From an uncultured Prevotella sp. (GTDB taxonomy: Bacteria; Bacteroidota; Bacteroidia; Bacteroidales; Bacteroidaceae): a stretch of 7,994 bases of DNA. Shown in pieces: positions 1 to 7,105 of the stretch (positions are counted from its first letter, which is position 1; the number at the start of each line of letters is the position of its first letter). Both the position numbers and the translations under genes were made by a program. The stretch spans positions 1 to 7,994 of the forward strand of contig CAMUQM010000083.1 of the NCBI GenBank assembly GCA_947095945.1, given 5' to 3'. The notes below the pieces were generated by a model, which saw only the letters and a list, made by a program, of their open reading frames with translations, did no database searches and was not told the DNA's origin.

Positions 1-39
1 GATGACCATATTGAGAATTTTGCAACAATTGAAGAATGA
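1..39 (+). CDS. 3' end of an upstream gene (partial, product unknown)
   Basis: The first frame is open from the window edge and ends at a TGA at 37-39, giving the residues DDHIENFATIEE. This stop overlaps the smpB start codon as ATGA, a common arrangement for translationally coupled genes in an operon. The second frame is also open over this short stretch (MTILRILQQLKNE, stop at 41-43), so the frame choice is not certain. I prefer the first because of the ATGA overlap and more usual codons. Twelve residues are too few to assign a function. Confidence 0.45.
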   Translation, partial: DDHIENFATIEE

Positions 40-515
40 ATAAGGAACAACAAGAGAAAAGAAAGAAATCACCTGTACAGATAAGAAACAAGAAAGCTTC
101 TTTTGAGTATTTCTTTGTTGATACTTACACAGCAGGTATTGTCCTTACTGGTACAGAGATAAAGTCTATCCGTGCTGGTAAGGCTTCGTTGGTTGATTCT
201 TACTGCTATATAACAAAAGGTGAAATGTGGGTTCAGGGAATGAACATATCTCCTTATTTCTATGGGTCGTATGCCAATCATGAGGCAAAACGTCCTCGTA
301 AACTCCTATTGAACCGAAAAGAAATACGCAACCTTGAAGCCGATTTAAAGACTCCGGGTTTCACTATTATTCCAACACTTATCTTTATTGATGAGAACGG
401 ACGAGCAAAGGTTGACATAGCCTTAGCAAGAGGTAAGAAAGAATACGATAAACGCCAAACACTAAAAGAGAAGGAGGACCGACGAGAAATGGATCGGGCA
501 AAGAAGCACTATTAA
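36..515 (+). CDS. smpB: SsrA (tmRNA)-binding protein SmpB
   Basis: SmpB binds the tRNA-like part of tmRNA and delivers it, with EF-Tu, to ribosomes stalled on mRNAs lacking a stop codon. It is essential for trans-translation in the cytoplasm. The 159-residue product is the usual family length (about 150-160). It has the signature NKKASFEYF at 18-26, GTEIKSIRAGKASLVDSY at 39-56 in the OB-fold core, and NHEAKRPRKLLL at 81-92, a conserved tmRNA-binding stretch. It ends in a basic tail with KKEYDKRQTLKEKEDRR at about 134-150, which in the family becomes helical in the mRNA channel. The ATG at 36 leaves a lysine-rich N-terminal extension of about 17 residues before the conserved core, which is normal. 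It overlaps the upstream stop by ATGA and is followed by metH after 7 bases, so it probably sits inside an operon. The tmRNA gene (ssrA) is not in this window. Confidence 0.97.
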   Translation: MNKEQQEKRKKSPVQIRNKKASFEYFFVDTYTAGIVLTGTEIKSIRAGKASLVDSYCYITKGEMWVQGMNISPYFYGSYANHEAKRPRKLLLNRKEIRNLEADLKTPGFTIIPTLIFIDENGRAKVDIALARGKKEYDKRQTLKEKEDRREMDRAKKHY

Positions 516-522
516 AAAGGTA

Positions 523-3270
523 ATGAAGTTAAGGGATAACATTAAAGATAGGATACTGATTTTAGATGGTGCTATGGGCACTATGATTCAAGGATATAAC
601 TTGACGGAGAAGGATTTCCGTGGTGACCTTGAACTTTTACAGATGCTCAATTATCAGGGTAATAATGATATGCTGAATCTATCACGCCCTGATATTATAG
701 AGGAAATTCATCGTAGATATTTAGAGGCCGGAGCAGATATTATCAGTACAAATACCTTTTCTGCACAGCGTGTTTCGCAGGCAGATTATCACATGGAGAG
801 TTTCTCCCGTGATATAGCCTTTGCTGGAGCAAAGCTTGCACGTAAGTGTGCTGATGAATTTTCAACCATCGATAAACCTCGTTTTGTTGCAGGAAGTATT
901 GGACCTACGAACAAGACTTGTTCTATGTCGCCAGACGTAAGCGACCCTGCTAAGCGTGACCTTACGTATGATGCACTGTTTGATGCTTATAGCGAGCAGG
1001 TGGCAGCGATGATAGAAGGTGGCATTGATGCTATATTGATTGAGACAATCTTCGATACACTTAATGCTAAGGTGGCGATTGATGCATCATTATCAGAGAT
1101 GAAGAAGGCAGGTGTCAACCTGCCTATTATGATTTCGGTGACGATAACTGACCTCTCTGGTAGAACGCTTAGTGGTCAGACACTTGATGCATTCCTTGCA
1201 TCAGTATCGTCTTATCCTATCTTTTCTGTTGGTCTGAACTGTTCGTTTGGAGCAGAGCAGATGCGCCCCTATTTGAAGGAGTTGGCTGCTAAAGCACCTT
1301 ATTATATCAGTATTCATCCGAATGCTGGCTTACCAAACTCAATGGGTCAATATGACGAAACAGCAGAAATTATGGTCCCACAGATGGCTTCATTTGTGGA
1401 TGACGGTCTTGTGAATATTATTGGTGGCTGTTGTGGAACAACGGAAGAGTTTATTGCTGGCTACGTAAAGGTTGTTGAGGGAAAGAAACCTCATATACCA
1501 GCTGATGCACCAAAGGAGATGATTCTATCAGGACTTGAGCAGTTCCGATTGACGCCAGAGATATCATTTGTGAATGTTGGTGAGCGTTGTAATGTTGCTG
1601 GAAGTCGTAAGTTTCTCCGCTTAGTCAAAGAGAAGAACTACGAGGAAGCACTGACCATTGCTCGTAAACAGGTGGATGATGGTGCATTGGTATTGGATAT
1701 TAACATGGATGATGGTCTGTTGGAAGCAAAAGAAGAGATGGTTCATTTCGTCAATATGATTTCATCAGAGCCTGAAATTGCACGTGTTCCATTGATGATT
1801 GACTCATCAGATTGGAAGGTTGTTCTATCAGCTTTGAAGTGTGTACAGGGAAAGGCGATTGTCAACTCTATTTCGTTGAAGGAAGGTGAAGAAGCCTTTA
1901 TTCAACACGCAAAGGATGTACTACGCTTTGGTGCAGCTGTTGTTGTAATGTGCTTTGACGAAGAAGGGCAGGCTGCAAGTTTTGAACGCCGTATTGAGAT
2001 AGCTAATAGAGCCTATAAGATTCTTACAGAGAAAGTTGGTTTCCCATCTCAAGACATTATCTTTGACCCAAATATCCTTGCTATCTGTACGGGTATGAAG
2101 GAGCATAATAACTATGCGGTCGACTTCATTCGTGCTACGCAATGGATAAAGAATAATCTTTTAGGTGCTCACGTCAGTGGTGGTGTAAGTAACCTTTCGT
2201 TCAGCTTCCGTGGTAATAACTATATCCGCGAGGCTATGCACGCAGTATTCCTTTATCATGCCATTCAGGTGGGTATGGACTTTGGTATTGTCAATCCTGC
2301 AACGAAAGTGACCTATGCTGATATACCAGAAGACCATTTAAAGATAATTGAAGACGTTGTTCTGAATAGGGTAGAAGGAGCCGACGAACTACTGATTGAA
2401 CTGGCTAATAAGATTCTTGAGGAACAGGAAGCGCAAAAGAATGGTGGTTCTACAAAGGAGGTAGCACAAGAAGCTTGGCGTAATGACATTTTGGAAGACA
2501 GATTAAAATATGCATTGCGTAAGGGTATTTCAACCTATTTGAATGAGGATATTCACGAAGCATTGGAAGAATATCCACACGCTGTGAATATTATAGAAGG
2601 TCCATTAATGGATGGTATGAATGAAGTTGGCAATCTATTTGGTGCAGGTAAGATGTTTTTGCCTCAGGTTGTCAAGACAGCTCGTACGATGAAAGATGCT
2701 GTAGCAATTCTTCAGCCTTATATTGAAAAGGAGAAAGTTGGTGGTAAGGCTATTGCTGGTAAAGTGCTATTGGCTACCGTAAAGGGCGATGTACACGATA
2801 TCGGAAAGAATATTGTGGGTGTTGTGATGGGTTGTAACAACTATGAGGTGATAGACTTAGGCGTTATGGTGGCAGCTGACCAAATTATTAAGAAAGCAAA
2901 GGAAGAAAATGTAGACTTGATAGGATTGTCTGGTCTGATTACACCAAGTCTGCAGGAGATGGTAAATAGTATTGTAGCTTTCAAGGAAGCAGGTCTGAAT
3001 ATTCCTGTCATGATTGGTGGTGCAACTACCTCTCAGCTTCATGTTGCCCTAAAGATAGCTCCGTTATACGATGCACCAGTTGTATGGGTTAAGGATGCAT
3101 CTATCAACCCTTCTATTGCAGCCATATTGCTCAATGACAGAGAGCGTAGACGTTTTTGCGAAGAACTGGATGCTACTTACGAAAAGTTACGAGCAGGATA
3201 CAAGGAGCAACAACAAAAGATTTTGTCTTTGAGTAAGGCAAGAGAGAATAAACTCAACCTTTTTGAATAA
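523..3270 (+). CDS. metH: Cobalamin-dependent methionine synthase, lacking the C-terminal activation domain
   Basis: MetH transfers a methyl group from 5-methyltetrahydrofolate through cobalamin to homocysteine, giving methionine and tetrahydrofolate. The domains run in the usual order. The homocysteine-binding barrel spans about 1-325, with zinc ligands C240 (GLNCS) and C303/C304 (GGCCGT). The pterin-binding barrel spans about 345-600 (NVGERCNVAGSRKF at 351-364, DINMDDG at 392-398). The helical cap is at about 650-740 (MFLPQVVKTA at 711-720). The B12-binding Rossmann domain is at about 745-885, with DVHDIG at 756-761 (H758 is the expected lower axial cobalt ligand), GLSGLITPS at 801-809 and IGGATTS at 831-837. 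At 915 residues it is some 300 shorter than E. coli MetH (1227). It stops after the linker-like KARENKLNLFE, just where the AdoMet-binding reactivation domain would begin. The reading frame has no sign of damage, so this looks like a natural short form. No cobalamin riboswitch fits in the 7-base gap after smpB. Confidence 0.96.
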   Translation: MKLRDNIKDRILILDGAMGTMIQGYNLTEKDFRGDLELLQMLNYQGNNDMLNLSRPDIIEEIHRRYLEAGADIISTNTFSAQRVSQADYHMESFSRDIAFAGAKLARKCADEFSTIDKPRFVAGSIGPTNKTCSMSPDVSDPAKRDLTYDALFDAYSEQVAAMIEGGIDAILIETIFDTLNAKVAIDASLSEMKKAGVNLPIMISVTITDLSGRTLSGQTLDAFLASVSSYPIFSVGLNCSFGAEQMRPYLKELAAKAPYYISIHPNAGLPNSMGQYDETAEIMVPQMASFVDDGLVNIIGGCCGTTEEFIAGYVKVVEGKKPHIPADAPKEMILSGLEQFRLTPEISFVNVGERCNVAGSRKFLRLVKEKNYEEALTIARKQVDDGALVLDINMDDGLLEAKEEMVHFVNMISSEPEIARVPLMIDSSDWKVVLSALKCVQGKAIVNSISLKEGEEAFIQHAKDVLRFGAAVVVMCFDEEGQAASFERRIEIANRAYKILTEKVGFPSQDIIFDPNILAICTGMKEHNNYAVDFIRATQWIKNNLLGAHVSGGVSNLSFSFRGNNYIREAMHAVFLYHAIQVGMDFGIVNPATKVTYADIPEDHLKIIEDVVLNRVEGADELLIELANKILEEQEAQKNGGSTKEVAQEAWRNDILEDRLKYALRKGISTYLNEDIHEALEEYPHAVNIIEGPLMDGMNEVGNLFGAGKMFLPQVVKTARTMKDAVAILQPYIEKEKVGGKAIAGKVLLATVKGDVHDIGKNIVGVVMGCNNYEVIDLGVMVAADQIIKKAKEENVDLIGLSGLITPSLQEMVNSIVAFKEAGLNIPVMIGGATTSQLHVALKIAPLYDAPVVWVKDASINPSIAAILLNDRERRRFCEELDATYEKLRAGYKEQQQKILSLSKARENKLNLFE

Positions 3271-3379
3271 GCATACATTCCTTTTATTTGGATAGAATGA
3301 CACGGTTTTTGTCCATAGTTATAATATTTTTTATTACTTTTGTACCGACTTATTTTTTGATATCAGACGAAATAATCTT
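3271..3379. other. Intergenic region between metH and nadB
   Basis: This 109-base AT-rich gap separates the smpB-metH unit from the nad genes. It contains a probable promoter (3308-3342). Only a weak inverted repeat lies just after the metH stop: CATTC at 3276-3280 against GAATG at 3295-3299, with a 14-base loop. That is too weak to call a terminator. I find no small ORF or RNA gene here. Confidence 0.7.
3308..3342 (+). promoter_or_regulatory. Probable Bacteroidota-type promoter for nadBAC
   Basis: TACTTTTG at 3335-3342 matches the Bacteroidota -7 consensus TAnnTTTG exactly. A TTTG lies upstream at 3308-3311, in the role of the -33 element. The 23-base spacing is slightly longer than the usual 19-21 or so. 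Transcription would begin a few bases after 3342, leaving a short leader of about 30 bases before the nadB ATG at 3380. That leaves little room for a riboswitch. The start site is inferred, not observed. Confidence 0.6.
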
Positions 3380-4969
3380 ATGATACACAATTTCGATTTC
3401 CTGATTATCGGTAGTGGTATAGCAGGAATGAGTTATGCACTGAGTGTGGCAAATAGTGGTAAAGGAAAGGTTGCCCTTGTTTGCAAAACTTCTTTGGACG
3501 AAGCCAATACAGCTAAAGCACAAGGAGGAATAGCAGCGGTAACGAACCTTGCCATAGATAATTTTGAAAAGCACATCAACGATACGATGGTCGCTGGTGA
3601 TTATATTTCTGACCCTGAGGCTGTGAAACAAGTTGTTTGTAATGCGCCTGAGGCAATCAAAATGCTTGTTGAATGGGGTGTTAACTTTGACAAGAATAAA
3701 GACGGAACATACGACCTTCATCGTGAAGGTGGGCACAGTGATTTTCGTATACTTCATCATGCTGATGATACTGGATTTGAAATACAGCGTGGATTGATGG
3801 AGGCTGTGAAGGAAAATCCGAATATTAGAGTATTTGAGAATCACTATGCTGTTGAGATTATTACGCAACATCACTTGGGGATGACAGTGACTCGCAGAAC
3901 ACCAGACATCGAATGTTATGGTGCATATATCCTTAATCCTGATACTCAAAAAGTTGATACTTTTTTGAGTAAGGTAACACTTATGGCAACAGGAGGTGTG
4001 GGAGCTGTCTATGCAATGACATCTAACCCTGTGATAGCAACTGGCGATGGTATTGCAATGGTTTATCGTGCTAAGGGAACAGTAAAAGATATGGAGTTTG
4101 TGCAGTTCCATCCTACGGTTCTTTATAATCCTTCCGAGACGCACCCAGCATTTTTGATTACTGAGGCTATGCGTGGTTATGGTGGAGTGTTGCGACTTCC
4201 AGATGGTCAGGAGTTTATGCAGAAGTATGATAAACGTCTTTCTCTTGCACCGCGTGATATCGTCGCACGTGCCATTGACCATGAGATGAAGATTCACGGA
4301 CTTGACCATGTATGCCTTGACTTAACACATAAAGATGACGAAGAAACAAAACGTCATTTCCCACATATTTATGAGAAGTGTTTGAGTGTTGGTATTGATA
4401 TAACAAAAGAATATATTCCTGTTTGTCCCAGTGCTCATTACATCTGTGGTGGCATAAAGGTTGATTTGAATGCTGAAAGTTCCATTCACAGACTCTATGC
4501 TGTTGGTGAATGTTCATGTACGGGGCTGCATGGAGGAAACCGTCTTGCCAGCAATTCGCTGATAGAAGCAGTTGTCTATGCTAAGTCTGCAGCAGAACAT
4601 GCACTTCATGTAATAGATAACTATGATTTTAACATGAATATACCTGAGTGGAATGATGAGGGAACAATGACCAATGAAGAACATGTCTTAATCACACAAA
4701 GTATTAGGGAAGTAGGCGAAATCATGAGCAACTATGTTGGTATTGTGCGTAGTGATTTACGCTTAAAGCGTGCTTGGGCAAGGCTTGACCTCTTGTATGA
4801 GGAGACAGAAAACCTCTTTAAGCGTGTTACGGCAACAAAGGATATATGCGAACTTCGTAATATGATAAATGTTGGTTATCTCATAACAAGACAAGCCATA
4901 GAGAGAAAGGAAAGCCGAGGATTACACTACACGGTAGATTATCCGAAGCATGCTTATGACAAGAAGTAG
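3380..4969 (+). CDS. nadB: L-aspartate oxidase NadB
   Basis: NadB oxidises L-aspartate to iminoaspartate, the first step of bacterial de novo NAD synthesis. It is a cytoplasmic FAD flavoprotein that can pass electrons to fumarate as well as oxygen, which would suit an anaerobe. The 529 residues match the family. Features in order are: the dinucleotide-binding IIGSGIAGMS at 9-18; NTAKAQGGIAAV at 43-54; REGGHSDFRILHH at 115-127 (E116); FHPT with H244; LITEAMRGYGG at 259-269; APRDIVARAI at 290-299 with R292, the expected catalytic arginine; PSAHYICGGI at 350-359 with H353; and ECSCTGLHGGNRLASNSL at 377-394 with R388. A helical C-terminal domain follows, ending in ESRGLHYTVDYP (511-522). This set of residues favours aspartate oxidase over succinate dehydrogenase or fumarate reductase subunit A, and the adjoining nadA and nadC confirm it. 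nadA follows after 60 bases. Confidence 0.97.
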   Translation: MIHNFDFLIIGSGIAGMSYALSVANSGKGKVALVCKTSLDEANTAKAQGGIAAVTNLAIDNFEKHINDTMVAGDYISDPEAVKQVVCNAPEAIKMLVEWGVNFDKNKDGTYDLHREGGHSDFRILHHADDTGFEIQRGLMEAVKENPNIRVFENHYAVEIITQHHLGMTVTRRTPDIECYGAYILNPDTQKVDTFLSKVTLMATGGVGAVYAMTSNPVIATGDGIAMVYRAKGTVKDMEFVQFHPTVLYNPSETHPAFLITEAMRGYGGVLRLPDGQEFMQKYDKRLSLAPRDIVARAIDHEMKIHGLDHVCLDLTHKDDEETKRHFPHIYEKCLSVGIDITKEYIPVCPSAHYICGGIKVDLNAESSIHRLYAVGECSCTGLHGGNRLASNSLIEAVVYAKSAAEHALHVIDNYDFNMNIPEWNDEGTMTNEEHVLITQSIREVGEIMSNYVGIVRSDLRLKRAWARLDLLYEETENLFKRVTATKDICELRNMINVGYLITRQAIERKESRGLHYTVDYPKHAYDKK

Positions 4970-5029
4970 TAAAAGAAAATAGAAATATAATACGAGATAC
5001 ACAATAATTATTGTATAACATAAAACAGA
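4970..5029. other. nadB-nadA spacer with a 14-bp perfect palindrome
   Basis: This 60-base AT-rich spacer contains ACAATAATTATTGT at 5001-5014, which is identical to its own reverse complement. It begins 53 bases downstream of nothing resembling a TAnnTTTG promoter element, so nadA is probably read from the nadB promoter. The palindrome could be a dimeric repressor site or an mRNA structure, but in such AT-rich DNA it could also be chance. Confidence 0.4.
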
Positions 5030-6022
5030 ATGATAGATAAAAAATGGCTGGAACAGGGTTTTATAGATGAACCTATTCCAGAAGGGATAGATGTAAAGGC
5101 TGAAATACGCCGAATGTGTAAGGAGAAGAATGCACTTATCATGGCACATTATTACACAGAAGGCGTAATTCAGGAGTTGGCTGATTTTGTTGGAGATAGC
5201 TTGGCTTTAGCACAGAAGGCTGCTTCTACCGATGCCGACATCATCGTTATGTGTGGTGTACATTTCATGGGCGAGACAAATAAAATCCTATGTCCTGAAA
5301 AGACAATACTTGTTCCTGACCTCAATGCTTCTTGTTCATTAGCAGAAAGTTGTCCAGCTGATGAGTTTGAGAAGTTCGTAAAGGCTCATCCTGATCATAC
5401 GGTAATTAGCTATGTTAATACAACAGCTGCAACCAAGGCTGTGACTGATGTTGTGGTAACAAGCAGTAATGCAAAGCAGATTGTAGAGTCTTTACCAAAG
5501 GATACTCCTATCATTTTCGGACCAGATAAGAACTTAGGACATTATATTAGCGAACAAACTGGACGCAAGATGTTGCTTTGGGATGGAGCTTGTGAAGTTC
5601 ATGAGAGATTCTCTGTAGAGAAGATTCAACAGTTAAAGCGTGAACATCCAGCAGCAAAGGTTCTGGCTCATCCTGAATGTCCACCAGCTGTAATTAGTTT
5701 GGCTGACAAGGTTGGAAGTACGTCTGCCTTACTGAAATATAGTGTTTCGAATGATGCTCAAGAGTTTATTGTGGTGACGGAGAGTGGTATTCTTGTCGAG
5801 ATGCAGCGATTGGCTCCGCAAAAGACCTTCATACCTGCTCCTCCAAATGATAGTGATAGCCCTTGTAACGAGTGTGAGTATATGAAGTATATTACTTTGA
5901 GGAAGCTGTATAATTGCTTGAAGTATGAATGGCCAGCTATCGAGGTAGAGCCAGAGATGGCGAAGAAAGCTGTCAAGTCAATCCATAGAATGTTGGATAT
6001 ATCAAATAGTTTAGGTTTATAA
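5030..6022 (+). CDS. nadA: Quinolinate synthase NadA
   Basis: NadA condenses iminoaspartate from NadB with dihydroxyacetone phosphate to make quinolinate, using an oxygen-sensitive [4Fe-4S] cluster in the cytoplasm. The 330-residue protein is of normal length and shows the three pseudo-symmetric domains. Conserved stretches are: AHYY at 39-42; CGVHFMGETNKIL at 75-87; SCSLAESC at 101-108; SYVNTTAATKA at 127-137; TSSNA at 144-148; GPDKNLG at 164-170; WDGACEVH at 184-191; HPECPP at 214-219; GSTSALL at 229-235; and SPCNECEYMKY at 277-287. By comparison with E. coli NadA (C113, C200, C297), the cluster ligands should be C102, C188 and C282. The iminoaspartate intermediate is unstable, so co-expression with nadB makes sense. 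nadC starts 15 bases after the stop. Confidence 0.97.
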   Translation: MIDKKWLEQGFIDEPIPEGIDVKAEIRRMCKEKNALIMAHYYTEGVIQELADFVGDSLALAQKAASTDADIIVMCGVHFMGETNKILCPEKTILVPDLNASCSLAESCPADEFEKFVKAHPDHTVISYVNTTAATKAVTDVVVTSSNAKQIVESLPKDTPIIFGPDKNLGHYISEQTGRKMLLWDGACEVHERFSVEKIQQLKREHPAAKVLAHPECPPAVISLADKVGSTSALLKYSVSNDAQEFIVVTESGILVEMQRLAPQKTFIPAPPNDSDSPCNECEYMKYITLRKLYNCLKYEWPAIEVEPEMAKKAVKSIHRMLDISNSLGL

Positions 6023-6037
6023 TTTAATCATATTATT

Positions 6038-6904
6038 ATGTTGTCAGTAGAAGAACTTAACGATAAACTTATCGAACTCGCTTTTAGTGAGGATATTGGC
6101 GATGGTGATCATACAACGCTTTGTTGCATCCCTGCAGATGCTATGGGCGAAAGTAGATTGCTAATCAAGGAAGAAGGAATCTTAGCAGGAGTTGAGGTTG
6201 CTAAAAGAGTGTTCCGACTTTTCGATCCAGAATTGCAAGTGGAAGTTTATATAGAAGATGGTACACGTGTGAAATCTGGTGATGTTGCGATGAGTGTGAA
6301 GGGTAAAACGCAAAGCTTGTTGCAGACAGAGCGCCTTATGCTTAACATTATGCAGCGTATGAGCGGCATTGCAACGATGACCCACAAATACCAGCAGGCA
6401 CTTATTGATGCAGGTACGAAGACACGCGTTCTTGATACGCGTAAGACAACTCCAGGAATGAGAATGTTGGAAAAGGAGGCTGTGAAGATTGGCGGTGGAA
6501 TGAATCATCGTATTGGTCTCTTTGATATGATTCTCTTGAAAGACAACCATGTTGACTTTTGTGGAGGTATACATAATGCGATTTCTAAGGCAAAACAGTA
6601 CTGCAAGGATCATGGTAAGGAAGACCTCAAGATAGAATGTGAGGTAAGAAACTTCAAAGAGTTAGAAGAGGCTTTGAATGAAGGTTGTGATCGTATTATG
6701 TTTGACAACTTCACGCCAGAGAACACTCGCAAGGCAGTTGAAATTGTTGCTGGCCGCTGTGAAACGGAATCAAGTGGTGGAATTACCTTTGACACAATGA
6801 TTCCTTATGCAAAAGCTGGAGTTGATTTCATTTCTTTTGGTGCACTTACACATAGTGTCAAGGGGCTTGACATGAGCTTCAAGGCTGTTGTTGCAAAAAA
6901 CTGA
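6038..6904 (+). CDS. nadC: Nicotinate-nucleotide pyrophosphorylase (carboxylating), NadC
   Basis: NadC (quinolinate phosphoribosyltransferase) joins quinolinate to PRPP with decarboxylation, giving nicotinate mononucleotide, CO2 and pyrophosphate. It closes the branch started by NadB and NadA. The 288 residues fit the family, which has an N-terminal sandwich domain and a C-terminal alpha/beta barrel. Visible motifs are: EDIGDGDHTT at 18-27; ERLMLNIMQRMSGIAT at 98-113 (R99); DTRKTTPGMRMLEKEAV at 133-149 (R135, K136); GGGMNHRIGLFDMILLKDNH at 152-171 (H157, R158, K168); ECEV at 200-203; IMFDNF at 220-225 (D223); ESSGGI at 244-249; and DFISFGALTHSVKGLDMSF at 263-281. The expected basic and acidic active-site residues are all present. 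It is the last gene of the co-directional run and faces a convergent gene. Confidence 0.97.
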   Translation: MLSVEELNDKLIELAFSEDIGDGDHTTLCCIPADAMGESRLLIKEEGILAGVEVAKRVFRLFDPELQVEVYIEDGTRVKSGDVAMSVKGKTQSLLQTERLMLNIMQRMSGIATMTHKYQQALIDAGTKTRVLDTRKTTPGMRMLEKEAVKIGGGMNHRIGLFDMILLKDNHVDFCGGIHNAISKAKQYCKDHGKEDLKIECEVRNFKELEEALNEGCDRIMFDNFTPENTRKAVEIVAGRCETESSGGITFDTMIPYAKAGVDFISFGALTHSVKGLDMSFKAVVAKN

Positions 6905-6907
6905 TTC

Positions 6908-6961
6908 TTAGTAAGATACTAACATCTCGGATTTCTTTTCATGAAGAAAAAGTCTGAAATC
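6908..6961 (+). terminator. Two small stem-loops just after nadC, possible terminator or 3'-end structure
   Basis: TTAGTA (6908-6913) pairs perfectly with TACTAA (6917-6922) around an AGA loop, four bases after the nadC stop. A second stem combines GATTTC (6930-6935) with GAAATC (6956-6961) and, inside it, TTTTC (6936-6940) with GAAAA (6946-6950), leaving a 5-base internal bulge on one side. Neither is followed by a run of T on the plus strand, so a classical intrinsic terminator is not shown. They may instead protect the 3' end of the nad mRNA. Confidence 0.3.
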
Positions 6962-6990
6962 AAAAAAGAGGGCATAAGTGACAAAAAGAG

Positions 6991-7059
6991 ATGTGTCAAA
7001 AGTAAACTGAACCCCAAAAAGTATTTGTCTTTTTGGGGTTCAGTTTACTTTTGACACAT
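6991..7059. repeat. Long perfect inverted repeat, 31-bp arms with a 7-base loop
   Basis: The left arm (6991-7021) runs from ATGTGTCAAAAG through TGAACCCCAAAAAG. The right arm (7029-7059) is its exact reverse complement. The loop is TATTTGT (7022-7028). Allowing one bulged T at 7060, five more pairs form (6986-6990 with 7061-7065), for 36 pairs in all. Transcribed from either strand it would make a very stable hairpin. On the minus strand the stem leads into CTCTTTTTGTC, so it could end the lipoprotein transcript. On the plus strand the T-run after it is poor. The stem is far longer than most terminators need, so it may instead be a dispersed palindromic repeat or a remnant of a mobile element. 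No transposase is nearby and I see no clear target-site duplication. Confidence 0.95.
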
Positions 7060-7076
7060 TCTCTTATAAGATCGTC

Positions 7077-7105
7077 TTCACAAGAATGGGTCTTTTCTTT
7101 GTGAA
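7077..7105. repeat. Short stem-loop downstream of the lipoprotein gene
   Basis: TTCACAA (7077-7083) is the reverse complement of TTGTGAA (7099-7105), separated by 15 bases. A further two pairs are possible with one bulge. It lies about 70 bases past the stop of the minus-strand lipoprotein gene and could contribute to the 3' end of that transcript. No T-run follows on either strand, so its role is open. Confidence 0.3.

Noticed and set aside
523..3270. MetH shortened by a frameshift or premature stop
   Set aside because: The frame is clean to the end of the linker, and the following 109 bases contain a promoter and no remnant of an activation domain. It is a natural short form, not a broken gene.
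3271..3300. Intrinsic terminator directly after metH
   Set aside because: Only five base pairs with a 14-base loop and no clear T-run following; not distinguishable from chance.
3350..4309. Long open frame antisense to nadB (319 codons)
   Set aside because: It lies opposite a clear nadB gene. Its product is rich in Cys, His, Ser and Ile with no recognisable motif, which is typical of an antisense shadow of a coding gene.
6182..6613. Antisense open frame within nadC (143 codons)
   Set aside because: nadC is unambiguous over this region, and the antisense translation is Cys/His/Thr-rich with no domain or start context.
6991..7059. CRISPR repeat or attachment site
   Set aside because: There is only one inverted pair, with no regularly spaced direct repeats, no cas gene, no integrase and no tRNA nearby.
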